Positions 1 to 10,559 of a DNA stretch of 64,000 nt are shown piece after piece. The notes beneath the pieces are model-generated. The model was given only the letters and a program-made list of their open reading frames with translations. It made no database searches and was not told where the DNA came from. Made by a program: the position numbers and the translations under genes. Position 1 is the stretch's first letter. Each line of letters starts with the position of its first letter. Source of the stretch: Celoporthe dispersa (lineage: Eukaryota; Ascomycota; Sordariomycetes; Diaporthales; Cryphonectriaceae); NCBI GenBank assembly GCA_016584495.1, contig WAID01000002.1, positions 434,001 to 498,000 on the forward strand, read 5' to 3'.

Positions 1-1343
1 TCGTACTCCGGCTGCTCCATGTCCGCGACAACATCCGCGGCAGAGTGCTCGTTGCACTCTTCATCGCTGAGGTTGAGAAGACGCTCTAGGCGTGCCCGAT
101 AGGGCGGCAGAAGGGAGATGTCCCAGCCGACAGTGATTTCTTCGTTCACCTTAATGGACCGGTCGCTCACTAGCCAAAAATGCCAGTCGGAGTCGTCGGA
201 TAAGTATGTGAGCAGCCGGGCATTGGGCCGGCAGGATCGACGGACATAGCGGGCATTGGATCCTTCTCTCCTGGTGTCGATGTATAGAGGAATGTTTGAT
301 GGGAAGAAGACGAAAGGCAAAGGTGCGCTGAGTTCCTTGTAGCGATTGTTCGGGTCGTCGCAGTAATCTTTTGCAAGCCCACCAGACCGCTCAATTCGAT
401 CATCGGAACGTGCTGGTCGACGGGCGACGACGTGACGAGGTGCGGCATGGACAGCACAACGTCTTTGGAGACATGCAGCTCTTTCTTTTCCACGCGCAGG
501 GGGAGGCTGGAGCGGGGAGGGCGTCTTCCTCTGTACTACCTCGTCGAATTCTGCCCTCGTATCTTGCCGGAACATGGCAGCACCCTCTGGCCTCGACCAT
601 AATGACATGCGGTCTGTGGTCTTGAGGGTAGCGATGGTGTTGGTATCGACAATCTCGACGGGATCGTCGTAGAGAGCAAGAAATCGAGGTGTATAGGCCG
701 AAAATTCAAAGTCCGGATGGACATCCGGAGGTGTTGTCGCGGGGCTCAGAGGATGGCCGTGATGGTTGGTTTTCGGTGCGGAGTGTGAAGGACTGCGCCT
801 GGATGCTGGTGCACTGACAGAATGACTAGACTTGTGGGAGGTCTTTGCCTTCTTCGCAGGCGGGTGGTCAGGTGGGCTGCCGTGCTTGGGGCCATCGGCG
901 ACCAGATGGCCGTTCAGGTGTAGATCGTTGGGCTTGATCTTCTTCTTGTGAGACTTGGACGGAGGTTTCTTGGCCTTCTTGTCATGTATCTCGCAGTCGA
1001 GGGGTTGAACGCCCAGCTTAACCTGCATCATCCGCTCCACGGCTTTTCTCTTGTCTAATTCTCGGGGCTCGCAATCTGCACACGAGTGACGAAACTCCTC
1101 TTCTAGTGCTTCGGTCTCGCGCCCTGGGTAGTAACACGCGATGTGCTGCCATGTTTTGCACTCCTCACAGAAGATTGTGTTTCCGTCATCGCCGGAGAAG
1201 TCGCAGATGCACTGGATGGAGTCTTCTTCCTTCTTGGGCTTGACCTTTAGAGTCGCGTCCTTGGAGGATGGCTTGTCGAGAGGGTAGACAGTCAGAGAGG
1301 AAGGCGCGGGTAGCGTCAACGACGTTACCAAGTTGTCTGTCAT
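1..1343 (-). CDS. SET3-like PHD/SET-domain protein, 3' part outside window
   Basis: The reading frame starts at the ATG at 1343 and leaves the window at base 1. A PHD finger lies at about residues 45-91, with zinc ligands C45, C47, C59, C62, H67, C70, C88 and C91. A basic, low-complexity stretch follows. After it comes the start of a SET domain, with the RRSCRPN and NEEITVGWD segments. PHD plus SET in this order is typical of fungal Set3/UpSET/MLL5-type proteins, which act in the Set3 histone deacetylase complex and mostly lack methyltransferase activity. Between about 503 and 369 the conserved sequence (MPHLVTS, VPMIELSG) is in another frame, while the frames before and after agree. This requires one extra base in the G-run at 499-503 and one missing base in the T-run at 369-372. 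I infer a family member with two compensating indels. The C-terminal half is not visible. Confidence 0.85.
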   Translation of the reverse strand, partial: MTDNLVTSLTLPAPSSLTVYPLDKPSSKDATLKVKPKKEEDSIQCICDFSGDDGNTIFCEECKTWQHIACYYPGRETEALEEEFRHSCADCEPRELDKRKAVERMMQVKLGVQPLDCEIHDKKAKKPPSKSHKKKIKPNDLHLNGHLVADGPKHGSPPDHPPAKKAKTSHKSSHSVSAPASRRSPSHSAPKTNHHGHPLSPATTPPDVHPDFEFSAYTPRFLALYDDPVEIVDTNTIATLKTTDRMSLWSRPEGAAMFRQDTRAEFDEVVQRKTPSPLQPPPARGKERAACLQRRCAVHAAPRHVVARRPARSDDRIERSGGLAKDYCDDPNNRYKELSAPLPFVFFPSNIPLYIDTRREGSNARYVRRSCRPNARLLTYLSDDSDWHFWLVSDRSIKVNEEITVGWDISLLPPYRARLERLLNLSDEECNEHSAADVVADMEQPEY

Positions 1344-4183
1344 ACTCTTTTTGAGCCTCACGATGGGCGTGAAGGTCGGGTCGATTGGAAATAAATGATT
1401 ATGTGTGCGTTGTGGAGGGCATGACGGAGGACGACCAGACGCGGAGGACTGCGGCGGCGGAGGAGGGTCGAGAAATCGATGGCCGGCAATGACTGCTTGC
1501 GGAAGATGAACTCGACAAGACGTGCTCGAGGCAAGAACCAGCCGAGCGACGCGATCGCGAACCAGACTGGGCCAGTCAAGGTCCTAGGACGGGGTCTGTG
1601 GGCGTCGTCGAGAGTACACCACCGCTCGAGCGTTGAGAGACGAAGCGCTGCGAATGGAGAGTGATGTCCTCGACGAGATGAGATGGCGGGTAGGGCCTAA
1701 GGTCCGTTGTAATCCTGATCGAGATCGAAGCAGCGGAAGTCGGGTCGCCCTTCAGGAAGATCTCCTACGGGAGGTTATCGCACAGGAGGAGGCGAGGACG
1801 GCGGATTCGAGGTTTTGGAGGGTCGGGGTGAGGAGAGGATGGAGCGTGAGATGCGCCTCGAGGAACAAAGAGGGTCGAAGGGGTAGGACAAGGGAGAGAG
1901 TGTGAACAGATCATGAATTCGAGTCATTCATGCAAACTCGAAGAAAGGGGAGAGAGAGGCTGGGCCGGGTTTGAGAAGATGATTGTCGAAGGACAAGGGG
2001 AGAAGGTTGGGAGAGGAAGAAGAGTGTGAATGGACGAGAGGGGGCGACAACACAGGGAGATTGAGAGATCGAAGAAAGACCAGACCAACCTGACCAAACC
2101 TAGGAAGTGCGCCGCAGCAGGAGCATGGGCGCGAGTTGCAGGTGCGCCTTTCGGAAGGGGGGAGAGGAGGGGGGGGTTTTCCTCTGGTTCCCAGTGCCGT
2201 CCAGAAGGCCAATGAGACCTGTGGGCGCCTATGCGCTAGTTCTCCTCCAGGCTTCAGGGCTGGGCCGGGACCTGCTGGGAGAATGCCTGCCAGGGTGCAC
2301 CACAATGTACCGCAGGTGGTGACAAAGGGCAGAGTGCTGTTTGAGTCGAGACGCCCGTCCATATTCTGGGGCCCTCATCAGATCTCCATATCAGGGCACT
2401 GCACTGGGCTGCTCTTGGGCCAACAAACAGCGACCTTTCAGCTTTTCAGCTGGTCGTTTCTGGGGGCGAGAGCGAAAGAGGGAAGATGGGAAAATGAAGT
2501 TGGAAAAGTTGATGTCTTTTTCTGTGATGAAACTCCTTGTTAAGAACTCAGCCTGTGGTGATGACATCGGCCCAGGTCCATTCTTGTCAGCATGCAGCAG
2601 TAAAGTGGAAACGTCATATAACTGAGAGATACGATGCAGATAATATGTGAATGAAGATGAGATATTGTGATATGGTAAGCAGGTTTAGAGATACTGTTGG
2701 ATGCATGATGATGATGATGATGATGATGATTGATGTTGGCGACGTGCCAGCAGCAAGATTGTGATGGATGGCAAATGTTTAATGAAGGGCGAGCGAGCCT
2801 GAGCAGTGGGCAGGAATAAGGTTCGTTTGTGAGCGGCCTGGCTAGGCCTGACCCGACGTGGGTGGGAGAAGCCAGGATAGATCATGCGGAATCAGGGCAC
2901 AGGAGAGAAGGAGAATTGGAGAGGGGAAGGGGGAGAGGCAAGCAGGCAGGTGGCAGGTTGTCCTCAGGTCTAAGGTGATGAAAAGAACCTCCCCTCCCTC
3001 CCCCCACACCTCCCAGCCCCCAAGGCGCGAGGGGAGCGTGCCACCTGCCTGGCTGATGGCGACATCTTTTTTTGATGGTGGCCTGTGCTGTGTGCTGCGG
3101 AGATCTGCGGAATCGATCGACTCCAGGGGTGAGCGTGCGCCCTTGCTCGCCCTCTCAGTGTTCAATCAGCGTATCGAGCATATCCCAAGACTACAGGCGG
3201 TCATGGTCGAGAGATGGCAAATCTTCCATCCAGACCTAGGGGAATTGAATCTACCATCCATCGAGAGCACTAATTGTCCATGGACGGGAGGAGGAGGTAA
3301 AAAATTTTTTTGTCAGTACAACGCCCTGAACGCCCTAGCCTTTGGGACGAGGATGGATGGGGTGGGTGCAGTGCCAAGAGGACTCGGGCTAAAATTTGGA
3401 AACTGGACGGTGCAAGACGTCTCACACTTTGCCCAGGGGAGGAGCCAAGAGCGAGCAGGGGTAGCCCATGCCAAGTTATGACTCCAACGCGTCGCATGAG
3501 CAAGGTGCAGTGACAAAGCGATGAGCCTTACACAAGAACACTAAGCCTCAGGTACAGGATACCCCCGGTCTCAGGCTGCACGCTACCACCCATACGCCTA
3601 AAGTAACACGAATGGAGTACCGGGTACTCCTCAGGGCAGGGGTGGCGTCCTGCAGGAGGATTAGCTGATGCAACCAGATGCGGCCCATCGCAGCTGCGCT
3701 GACGCTTATCTGCCGCGGTGCCAAGGTGTGCACCAATCATACCTGTGATACGGAGACGGCAGGACGGGTCCAAATGTTGCCTCCCTGTTGCCGTGGTACG
3801 AAATACGGAACATCCTCGTCATCCCCGTCCACCCAGAGACGGCCACAGCGAGAAACGGAGGACCTCTGACTTAGTCATCTCTTCGCCCTAGCCCTGAACA
3901 TTTTCAATGGCCAAGTCGCTCCTACCGTATCAGGCGTATGTACGTACTATGTTACTATGTACAGTACTCTTAGTACTATGACACAGGTACCGCGGTGACC
4001 CCTGCCCAGTGTGCCTCTCCACCATGACGGCGGTCCAGCTGTCACAGCTCTCGAGCGAGCATCTGCGCGCAACACAGCTTGGTCCTCCCACCGTGGAGAG
4101 ATTTGTGAAGGTGTTCGCGTGTATCTGTGGCACATCAGGCGTTGGCCCTGGATCAGACACAATAGTCCATCACACCAGCCACC
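1344..4183. other. Intergenic region between divergent genes
   Basis: About 2.8 kb between the divergent SET3-like gene and the phosphoesterase gene. Open frames here have mixed composition, no recognisable domain and no consistent splice structure. A short GAT repeat lies near 2706-2734. A TACTATGTAC-type palindromic stretch lies at about 3937-3979, close to the phosphoesterase start. It probably holds promoters and long untranslated leaders. Confidence 0.6.
2706..2734. repeat. GAT trinucleotide microsatellite
   Basis: About nine tandem GAT units in non-coding DNA. Directly visible. Confidence 0.9.
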
Positions 4184-5167
4184 ATGGGACTTCTTCAACA
4201 GCTCGGTCTCCGCCGGCCAAACGAGTGGGAGCCACCGACCATCCTCGACCACTTCTTGAGCTCTCCGCTGCACTGCCTGATCGCCCATATCTACCACATC
4301 CTCGTCTTCCTGCGTGGCCGGCCCTTTCGACCACCAAAGGACAGGCGCTCGATCACGGTCGTCTGCCTGTCAGACACACACGATCTCATCGTGCCCAATG
4401 TGCCAGACGGCGACCTCCTCATCCACGCCGGAGACCTGACCAACGCCGGCACTGTCGAGGACATCCAGCGGCAGATCGACTGGCTGGACTCGTTGCCTCA
4501 CCGCCACAAGGTCGTCATCGCCGGGAACCACGACAGCTGGTTCGACGTGCGGTCCCGCAGGCCGGAGGACAAGATGGGCAGGAGGCGGGTTGACTTCAGG
4601 CGGCTGCACTACCTGCAGAACAGCTCCGTGTCGCTGGACTTTGCAGACGGAAGGAGGCTCAGTATCTACGGTGCTGCCGACCTTCCAGTCTGTGGAGGCG
4701 ATGAGTTCGCCTTTCAGTATCCGCCCCAGATCAACCCCTGGGCTGGCCGAATCCCCGTGGAGAGCGACGTCCTGGTCACGCACACGCCCCCGCGGTGGCA
4801 TCGAGATCTAGGCCTGGGCTGTCCTGGACTTCTCGGGGAGGTATGGAGGGTGAGACCCAGGCTGCACGTATTCGGCCACGTTCATTGGGGCCGGGGCCAG
4901 GAGAGCGTCTACTTTGACGAGTGTCAGAGGGCTTACGAGACCTTCATGTCCACCACGCCTCGAGGGCCTATCCTGGATTTCTTCCCGAATCGCGACTGGA
5001 TCACCGCTGCTCAGGTCGTTTACTACGGCCTGAACGCAATCCTCTTCAAGTATCTCATGCTGGGTCCTGGATCCAACAACGCGAGCCTTATGGTCAACGC
5101 GGGCTGTATGAAGGGCAACACGGATAGGCTTCAGAAGAAAAATGCTGCGCAAGTTGTGGCAATATGA
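4184..5167 (+). CDS. Calcineurin-like metallophosphoesterase
   Basis: An intronless gene for 327 residues. The five metal-binding blocks of the metallophosphoesterase superfamily appear in order: CLSDTHD (D64, H66), HAGDLTN (D84), AGNHD (N115, H116), a VTHTPP block and VFGHVHWG near the C-terminal third. The family binds two metal ions and hydrolyses phosphoesters. The closest architecture is the MPPED/UPF0046-like group common in fungi, whose substrates are mostly unknown. An N-terminal hydrophobic patch at about residues 27-45 may be a membrane or interface helix. The start was chosen because it opens the conserved MGLLxxLG leader and sits in a CACCATGG context. It stands alone, tail-to-tail with the GH16 gene. 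The specific substrate cannot be told from sequence. Confidence 0.88.
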   Translation: MGLLQQLGLRRPNEWEPPTILDHFLSSPLHCLIAHIYHILVFLRGRPFRPPKDRRSITVVCLSDTHDLIVPNVPDGDLLIHAGDLTNAGTVEDIQRQIDWLDSLPHRHKVVIAGNHDSWFDVRSRRPEDKMGRRRVDFRRLHYLQNSSVSLDFADGRRLSIYGAADLPVCGGDEFAFQYPPQINPWAGRIPVESDVLVTHTPPRWHRDLGLGCPGLLGEVWRVRPRLHVFGHVHWGRGQESVYFDECQRAYETFMSTTPRGPILDFFPNRDWITAAQVVYYGLNAILFKYLMLGPGSNNASLMVNAGCMKGNTDRLQKKNAAQVVAI

Positions 5168-5316
5168 CTCAAAATTTATCGCCCTGCATCTCGTCCCATC
5201 CAGCTCATTTGTTGCGGTAACGACGAAGAAGAAGAAGAAAAGAAACAGCGACCTAAAAAAGAAGGGATATTCATTAAAAAGAACGATGCAAATGATCTCC
5301 ACGAAATAGAACCAAA

Positions 5317-7801
5317 TCAAACGACAAAGAATGCCCCTGCCACAACAGCCATCAGTACCGCCAGAACGCCCTCGCCATTTGGACCAGCAGCAGCGCCAGC
5401 GGTGAACGGGCTCGCTGTAGCCTTTGGTTTCCTATACGCGCCCGTGGCGGCCGTCACATTTACTGTCTGCGTCGGATCGAACACCTTTGGCACTGTCAGT
5501 GTCACTGTCGACTCCCCCTTGTGCCCACAGCGGTCGCAGGTCTGCGTGACCGTCGCCAGGGGAATAATGTTGGCCTCGGCGGCTGTGGGGCAGACTGTGA
5601 TCGTGCTGCAGTACGTCAGGGTCTCGAGCTGCGCCGGGTTCGTGCTGCACACGGTGACGTAGGTCATGGTCGACGTGATTGTCTGCGTGACGGTTGCGCT
5701 GGCGGTTGACGAGTTCTTCCTGCCGAGGGCCGGGGCGGGTCTGGGGGCGGTGGAGTTGGCGCCGTGGATGTTGCCATACATGGTCAGCAGCGTGTCCTTG
5801 GACAATGCGACACGTGATGAGAGCAGCGGGCTGCCGAGGATTCCGCCGCAGTACTCGTCGCCGTTGCCGGGACACGCGTGGTCACAGGCCAAGCGGTCCG
5901 CCACCGCGAAAGTGTTCCCATCAAGAACGTCGGCGCAGTAGCATGTCCTTTTGTGAGGAATTCCTTGTCAGCTTGCGTGCCCTCTTGCCTCGATGGTCCC
6001 CTTCTCCTGTGGGTTGTCTTTTCATGGACAGTGTAAAGGGAAAACAAGACTTACTGGTCTATGGCACCCGCATACGTGCTCCCTGCGCAAAGCGACGTAC
6101 ACTCCTCCAGGGTCAACGCCGGATCAGTACCCGCCAGGTCGAAAGTGCTAAAGCCCGTGCCGGAGGTGAAGCAACCCAGGTATGTGAAGAGCCCAATGGT
6201 GGCCGGGTTGTGCCTAGGCACTATGCTATCCACTGGTGATGGCGCCGAGGACGAGGCCGCGGTCCCGGTCGTGGTAGCTTCCGGCGTAGTGGTGGCAGAG
6301 GCAGAAGGAGGAGCAGTTGAGACTCTGACAGACGGTCCACGGGTTACAGAGCCGTTCTGAGGCACAGAGCTCCCAGTGCTTATGCTGGGGAGGGTTGTTG
6401 ATGTGGGTCCTGCGGCAGACAGGCTGTAGACGTCGATATAATTGACTTCCCAGTACCTGTTTGGAGGAGAAAAGAGAAAAAGGTGAGCGGCGGTCTCTCT
6501 TGGGTTGTGGGGCAAGGCAAGTAAGTACTCACAAGTCTGTCAGGGCAGATGGGTTGTTCCCAACAAAGTCCTCACAGGTGGGAGCATATGTGCTACACGA
6601 TCCAGAACCCCAGAGAGCATCTCCATAGTTGCCGCAGAAGTCCTGAGAGAACATGATACTGATCAGCCCCTTGTCTTGTGTGTTTTTACCCTACCGAACT
6701 CGATATAGAGGAGGGAGGACACATGCTACAATGTTCACCACAATGCTCATGTTGGCAAAGTGCGTGCTGACATCACAAGAGTCGGTACCAAACAGAGCCT
6801 CAGGCGAGCCCCAGCCGCTCGGGTTTGGCTGCTGGTCGATGATGTCCTGCGGGATGGCGCCGCGCGCAAAGTGCCAGATGCGGATGATATCAGACGTCCA
6901 CTCGAGCGCATAGACGCCGCCGCCGACCGCGTTGAAGTCGTCGCCGTAGCTGGAAGTGTCCGACGTCGGCGGGATGTAGTTGCACCCGTCGGCGTTGCTG
7001 CAGTCTGTGATCTCCTGGGTGCCGCTGAAGTCACCTGTGGAAGGGAGGAGGCAATTTGCGCTCCTATATTTATGCATGTCAGGGTCTATGTCTTCTAATT
7101 GAAGGTGTAGGGAAATATGCAAACAAGACTAATAATATTAAGAGGAGAGAGAGAGAGAGAAAAAACAGAAGAGGGGGGGGGGGAGGCGGAGAATAGGAAG
7201 TGGGAAGGGAGCCTCACGTGTGCGCCGACATCAGGTTGGTATATGCCATATTGGCACCCTCTATTATGTCGACCTCGCCGTCATTTGGCCAGTTTGGTCC
7301 ATACATCCAGACTACAACAGAGAGAGCTCTTGTCAGCCTTGTTTCTCACAGCCGGCACATACGAGAGAGAGGGAGACCCAGGGAAGACATACAAGCAGGC
7401 CACCCGCCACAGACCGAGCCCGGCATATGAGCAAAGTCACCGATGATCAGGCCTTCGTTGAAGGCAGCCAAGCTCTCGATGCGGACGCTCGGGCGGCCAC
7501 CTTGGCTGCCGTCGGGATCATAGATGTTTGTCGTGTCGACGCTCAGGGTGACGGCCTGGGTGGAGTCGTCGACGGAGACGAGGCCGGCTGCCACGGCGTC
7601 ATTGTAGTCTTTGTATCTATATTTATTGTGAGACATTGTTAGTAGGGATCTCTATGTAACTGAAGAGGAAAGGAGGGAGGGATGTGTATATAGTAAGACC
7701 TACACCACGAAACCGCCCGTTGGATCTGCAAAGGTCACAAAATTAAACCCGTCTATGAGGGACTGTCCAACATAGGACGTCGACAGCGCGTACGAGGACA
7801 T
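5317..7801 (-). CDS. GH16 beta-glucanase with WSC domain and GPI-type tail
   Basis: Seven exons splice in frame: 7704-7801, 7393-7616, 7218-7311, 6730-7063, 6533-6642, 6055-6456 and 5317-5947 (about 630 residues). The first five encode a glycoside hydrolase 16 domain with the active-site signature GEVDIIEG (the E-x-D-x-x-E catalytic block), ending at YWEVNYIDVYSL. A Ser/Thr-rich linker follows. Next is a WSC cysteine domain (YLGCFTS...CTSLCAGS...CYCADVL...YCGG). The end is a Thr-rich stretch and a hydrophobic tail typical of GPI anchoring. The family cleaves or remodels beta-1,3(4)-glucans, and WSC domains bind wall polysaccharide, so a cell-wall location is inferred. No signal peptide is present from the ATG at 7801. 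An upstream signal-peptide exon is expected (an AG acceptor lies just before the segment DWPVG), but I could not place it with confidence. The true 5' end is therefore uncertain. Confidence 0.85.
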
Positions 7802-8596
7802 CGTGCCGACAGGCCAGTCTCGAGGAGGAAGAAGAAGAAAATAAAAGCAAGTAATACGTAAAATGAACGTGTGTCAAAGGGGGGAATGGGTCAACGAAGA
7901 GCCCTGGGCAAAAGAGTGACTGAGGGTGAGAAAGGGAGACGAAGAAAGGTTCCGCCTAAAAAGAAAAGCCAGAGGCACAGCGATTCCGAAATTTTAATTT
8001 CTCTCGCGACCATCAAGTCGAGAGAAGAACTTGACGATTTAAATGTTCATTCGGAGGGCCCGCCGTAACAAGGGACAGAACGAGCAACACGCCCGGGCGT
8101 GTCGGCCTCTCTCTCTACCCTAGCAGAGACACATGGCATTCCTCGTCCTACGCGCATCTCGGGCGTCGCGGCCCAGGGAGTAAGACCACTTTACGCGCAA
8201 GATCGCGCTGCAAAACACGTCGTCCGCCGATTTCGCGTAGGAATTCAGAGGACGAGCAGTCCGGAAATCACGGCTTGGCGAGGAGGTTGGTCGCTCGCCT
8301 CCTCCGCTGCCTTCCTCCCCCCAAGGGAGCCAGCCTGCCCACCGACGTGAGACGAGATGGGTCTGGACAGTTTGCACTTCATTCTATTTCCATTTCTCGA
8401 CCCAGAACGCCGACGCTATGAAGAACAAGACTGCCGTTGGATGGGGGGAAGAAAAAAAAGAAAGACAAAAAAAGACAGACCCACAAGACCCGAGAGATAG
8501 TCACCACACCAACAAAAGGTGGTGGCGTGAGGTGGACAGGCGGGCTGGGCAGACATGGCAGAGAGACAGGCCCGGAGTGATTCAGCCACCGTCTGC
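7802..8596. other. Region between the GH16 and PEX12 genes
   Basis: Both flanking genes are on the minus strand, so this holds the GH16 promoter, perhaps its missing first exon, and the PEX12 3' UTR. One candidate start at 8013 opens a short hydrophobic peptide, but no good GT donor joins it to the GH16 frame. Confidence 0.4.
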
Positions 8597-9943
8597 TCAT
8601 ACCATGATGCGCCTCAGACCTTCTGTGCCGCCCAGCACGCGTCTGCCCGTGACGGCACAGCGCGACTCGCCGCTCTCCCACTTCCCCATCTTGTCTGCCA
8701 TGAACCCTTCCTGCCTCGGGTGCATGCCGCTGACCCACTTGTGTATGCACGCATAGCAGTAGACCACGCCTGTCTGGCACGCCGTGGGGGTGGTGATGTC
8801 GTCCCTACAGATCGGGCACAGCTCCGAGTTCCCCGGCGCGCGGACGGTGTAGATGGGCAGCAGGGAGGGCTTGGCGATGGGCGCACGCTCAGCCATGGTC
8901 TTCTCGTCTTCCTCGTCCTCGTCTGCTGCCTCACCGTCCTGCTCGCCGCCCTCTTTCTCCCCGGCAGCAGCAGCGCTCCTGTCGGCCGCCTGCTGCAGTT
9001 GCCGCCTGCCTCCTCTGCCGTCCTTGTCCGCCATCCCCGACACGACCGGCGGCGGTAGGTCCAAGCTCTCCGCGGCCCTCCTCGACAGCTGCTTCGCAAA
9101 GTCGCTCGCGTACCACCACTCGAGGAACTTGAGCGCGAAGATGCTCGTCGGGAGCAGCACCGACAGGCTCCCCATGACCTTGGCCCCCATGTTCCTCGGC
9201 GAGAACAGCGACGCAGCCCCGGGCCCGGCGCCCCTGTCGGCGGCCTTCTCCTCGAGTGCTCGTATGGCGGCATAGTCGGCGCCCGTCATCCTCCGAACCC
9301 TCGTGCCGATCAGCCACAGGAAGGGGTTGTGGTACTTGGAGCTGTCGAACAGGTAGGCGAGGTTGAAGGCCAGCAGGGCGAAGCAGTAGGCGGCGTTGAC
9401 GGAAGGGTAGACGTTCCTGAGGAACCACCGGTAGTAGTGCAGGAGCCTGTCGCGCCAGGTCGGGTCGGGCGGGAGGGCGGTGTAGGCGGTGCCCAGCAGG
9501 GCGCGCGGGGCGTTGACCTCGTAGGCCTCGTCGAGCTTGCGCTTCAGGTAGGGGATGCCGACCATGACGGCGAGGTTGCGCCAGACGTCGGCGGTGCGCA
9601 GGCGCAGGGTGTCGCGCACGAGGGCCGGGGAGCGGGCGGCGGCGCGAGGGATCTCGGAGGCCAGGCTCTTCTCGCGCTTGAGGCCGTAGAAGTGCTCGGT
9701 GAAGGAGCCGCCGCGGGTGAGGAGGTAGTGGCGCTCGACGAGGAGCATGAGGAGGGCGTAGGCCTCGTCGAAGGAGTTGAGGACCGGGAGGAGGTAGCGC
9801 GGCGAGCGGTGGGTGGCGTGCACGAGGAGGTAGCGAAGGGTGGGCGGCAGGAGGGACGAGAGCTGCTGTTCGGACAGGAGCTCGAACAGCGAGGGCTTCT
9901 GGTCGTCGAAGCTAGTGCCCCGGAGGGCAGTGATGAACTCCAT
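8597..9943 (-). CDS. PEX12: Peroxisome assembly protein 12 (RING peroxin)
   Basis: An intronless gene for 448 residues. The N-terminal Pex2/Pex12 domain begins with FDDQKPSLFELLSEQQL, and blocks such as LLVERHYLLT and FYGLKR match Pex12. Several hydrophobic helices follow, including YPSVNAAYCFALLAFNLAYL. The C-terminus has a RING-like finger (C376, C379, C389, C396, C399). As in known Pex12 proteins, this is an incomplete RING. Pex12 works with Pex2 and Pex10 in the peroxisomal membrane as the ubiquitin ligase that recycles the import receptor Pex5. An acidic, glycine-rich insert (DEDEEDE) precedes the finger. The gene is divergent from the thioesterase gene and shares a 616-base upstream region with it. 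Confidence 0.93.
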   Translation of the reverse strand: MEFITALRGTSFDDQKPSLFELLSEQQLSSLLPPTLRYLLVHATHRSPRYLLPVLNSFDEAYALLMLLVERHYLLTRGGSFTEHFYGLKREKSLASEIPRAAARSPALVRDTLRLRTADVWRNLAVMVGIPYLKRKLDEAYEVNAPRALLGTAYTALPPDPTWRDRLLHYYRWFLRNVYPSVNAAYCFALLAFNLAYLFDSSKYHNPFLWLIGTRVRRMTGADYAAIRALEEKAADRGAGPGAASLFSPRNMGAKVMGSLSVLLPTSIFALKFLEWWYASDFAKQLSRRAAESLDLPPPVVSGMADKDGRGGRRQLQQAADRSAAAAGEKEGGEQDGEAADEDEEDEKTMAERAPIAKPSLLPIYTVRAPGNSELCPICRDDITTPTACQTGVVYCYACIHKWVSGMHPRQEGFMADKMGKWESGESRCAVTGRRVLGGTEGLRRIMV

Positions 9944-10559
9944 CTCTGTCGTCTCGTCAGGTTGTCAGGACGGGGTGGAAGAGGAGGAGGAAGGTAGGTG
10001 GGACATCTGGCTAGACGGGCACAACACTACTACTACCGCTACTACATAGTACGTTGTGAATTGGTACGTAGGTGGAGCTGTGGATGATGATGTTGGTTTC
10101 TGGGAAGGCGGGCGAGGAGAGGCTTCGAGATGCTCGGATGATGGCCCCAGGTTTCGAGTGCTTAGCTACGTAGTGTCGAGGTCACATCCCTGGCAGGGCT
10201 TCGATTTACCGAGGCACAGCAGCGGATCGCGCCTTCAGCACAGTACACACGCGCATAGTTGTTACCGAGGGGCAACTAACTCACTCCCAGCCTCAAGAAC
10301 CTCGCCGACACATCATCATCTTTACTTCCACAGAGATGCCAGGTGATTATTCCTTTTTTTTTCTTCACTCTCTTAATCCCATGCTCCTAACAGGTGATAG
10401 CTCGTCAACTTTTCCTGTTCTCTCTTTCTCTCTCAATCCATCATTTTCCTCCGCCGGCACAGTTCAGTACGGTGTACTGTAACCGTCTCGAGCTGGTAGG
10501 CTTACCTACGCTTCATCTCTGTGGATATAGTAGCTGGAAACTCTTGGGGATACAATACC
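9944..10559. promoter_or_regulatory. Shared upstream region of PEX12 and the thioesterase gene
   Basis: The two genes point away from each other across 616 bases, so both promoters must lie here. It contains an ACTACATAGTACG motif near 10041-10053 that recurs in other intergenic gaps of this window, and several pyrimidine tracts on the thioesterase side. No specific binding site is assigned. Confidence 0.5.

Noticed and set aside
2858..3481. 207-codon open frame in the first intergenic gap
   Set aside because: No homology I recognise, mixed composition and competing frames on both strands.
10332..10470. Possible upstream coding exon ATGCCAG joined across an intron to the thioesterase leader
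   Set aside because: The spliced frame stops after about 30 codons and does not reach the thioesterase; at most an upstream open frame.
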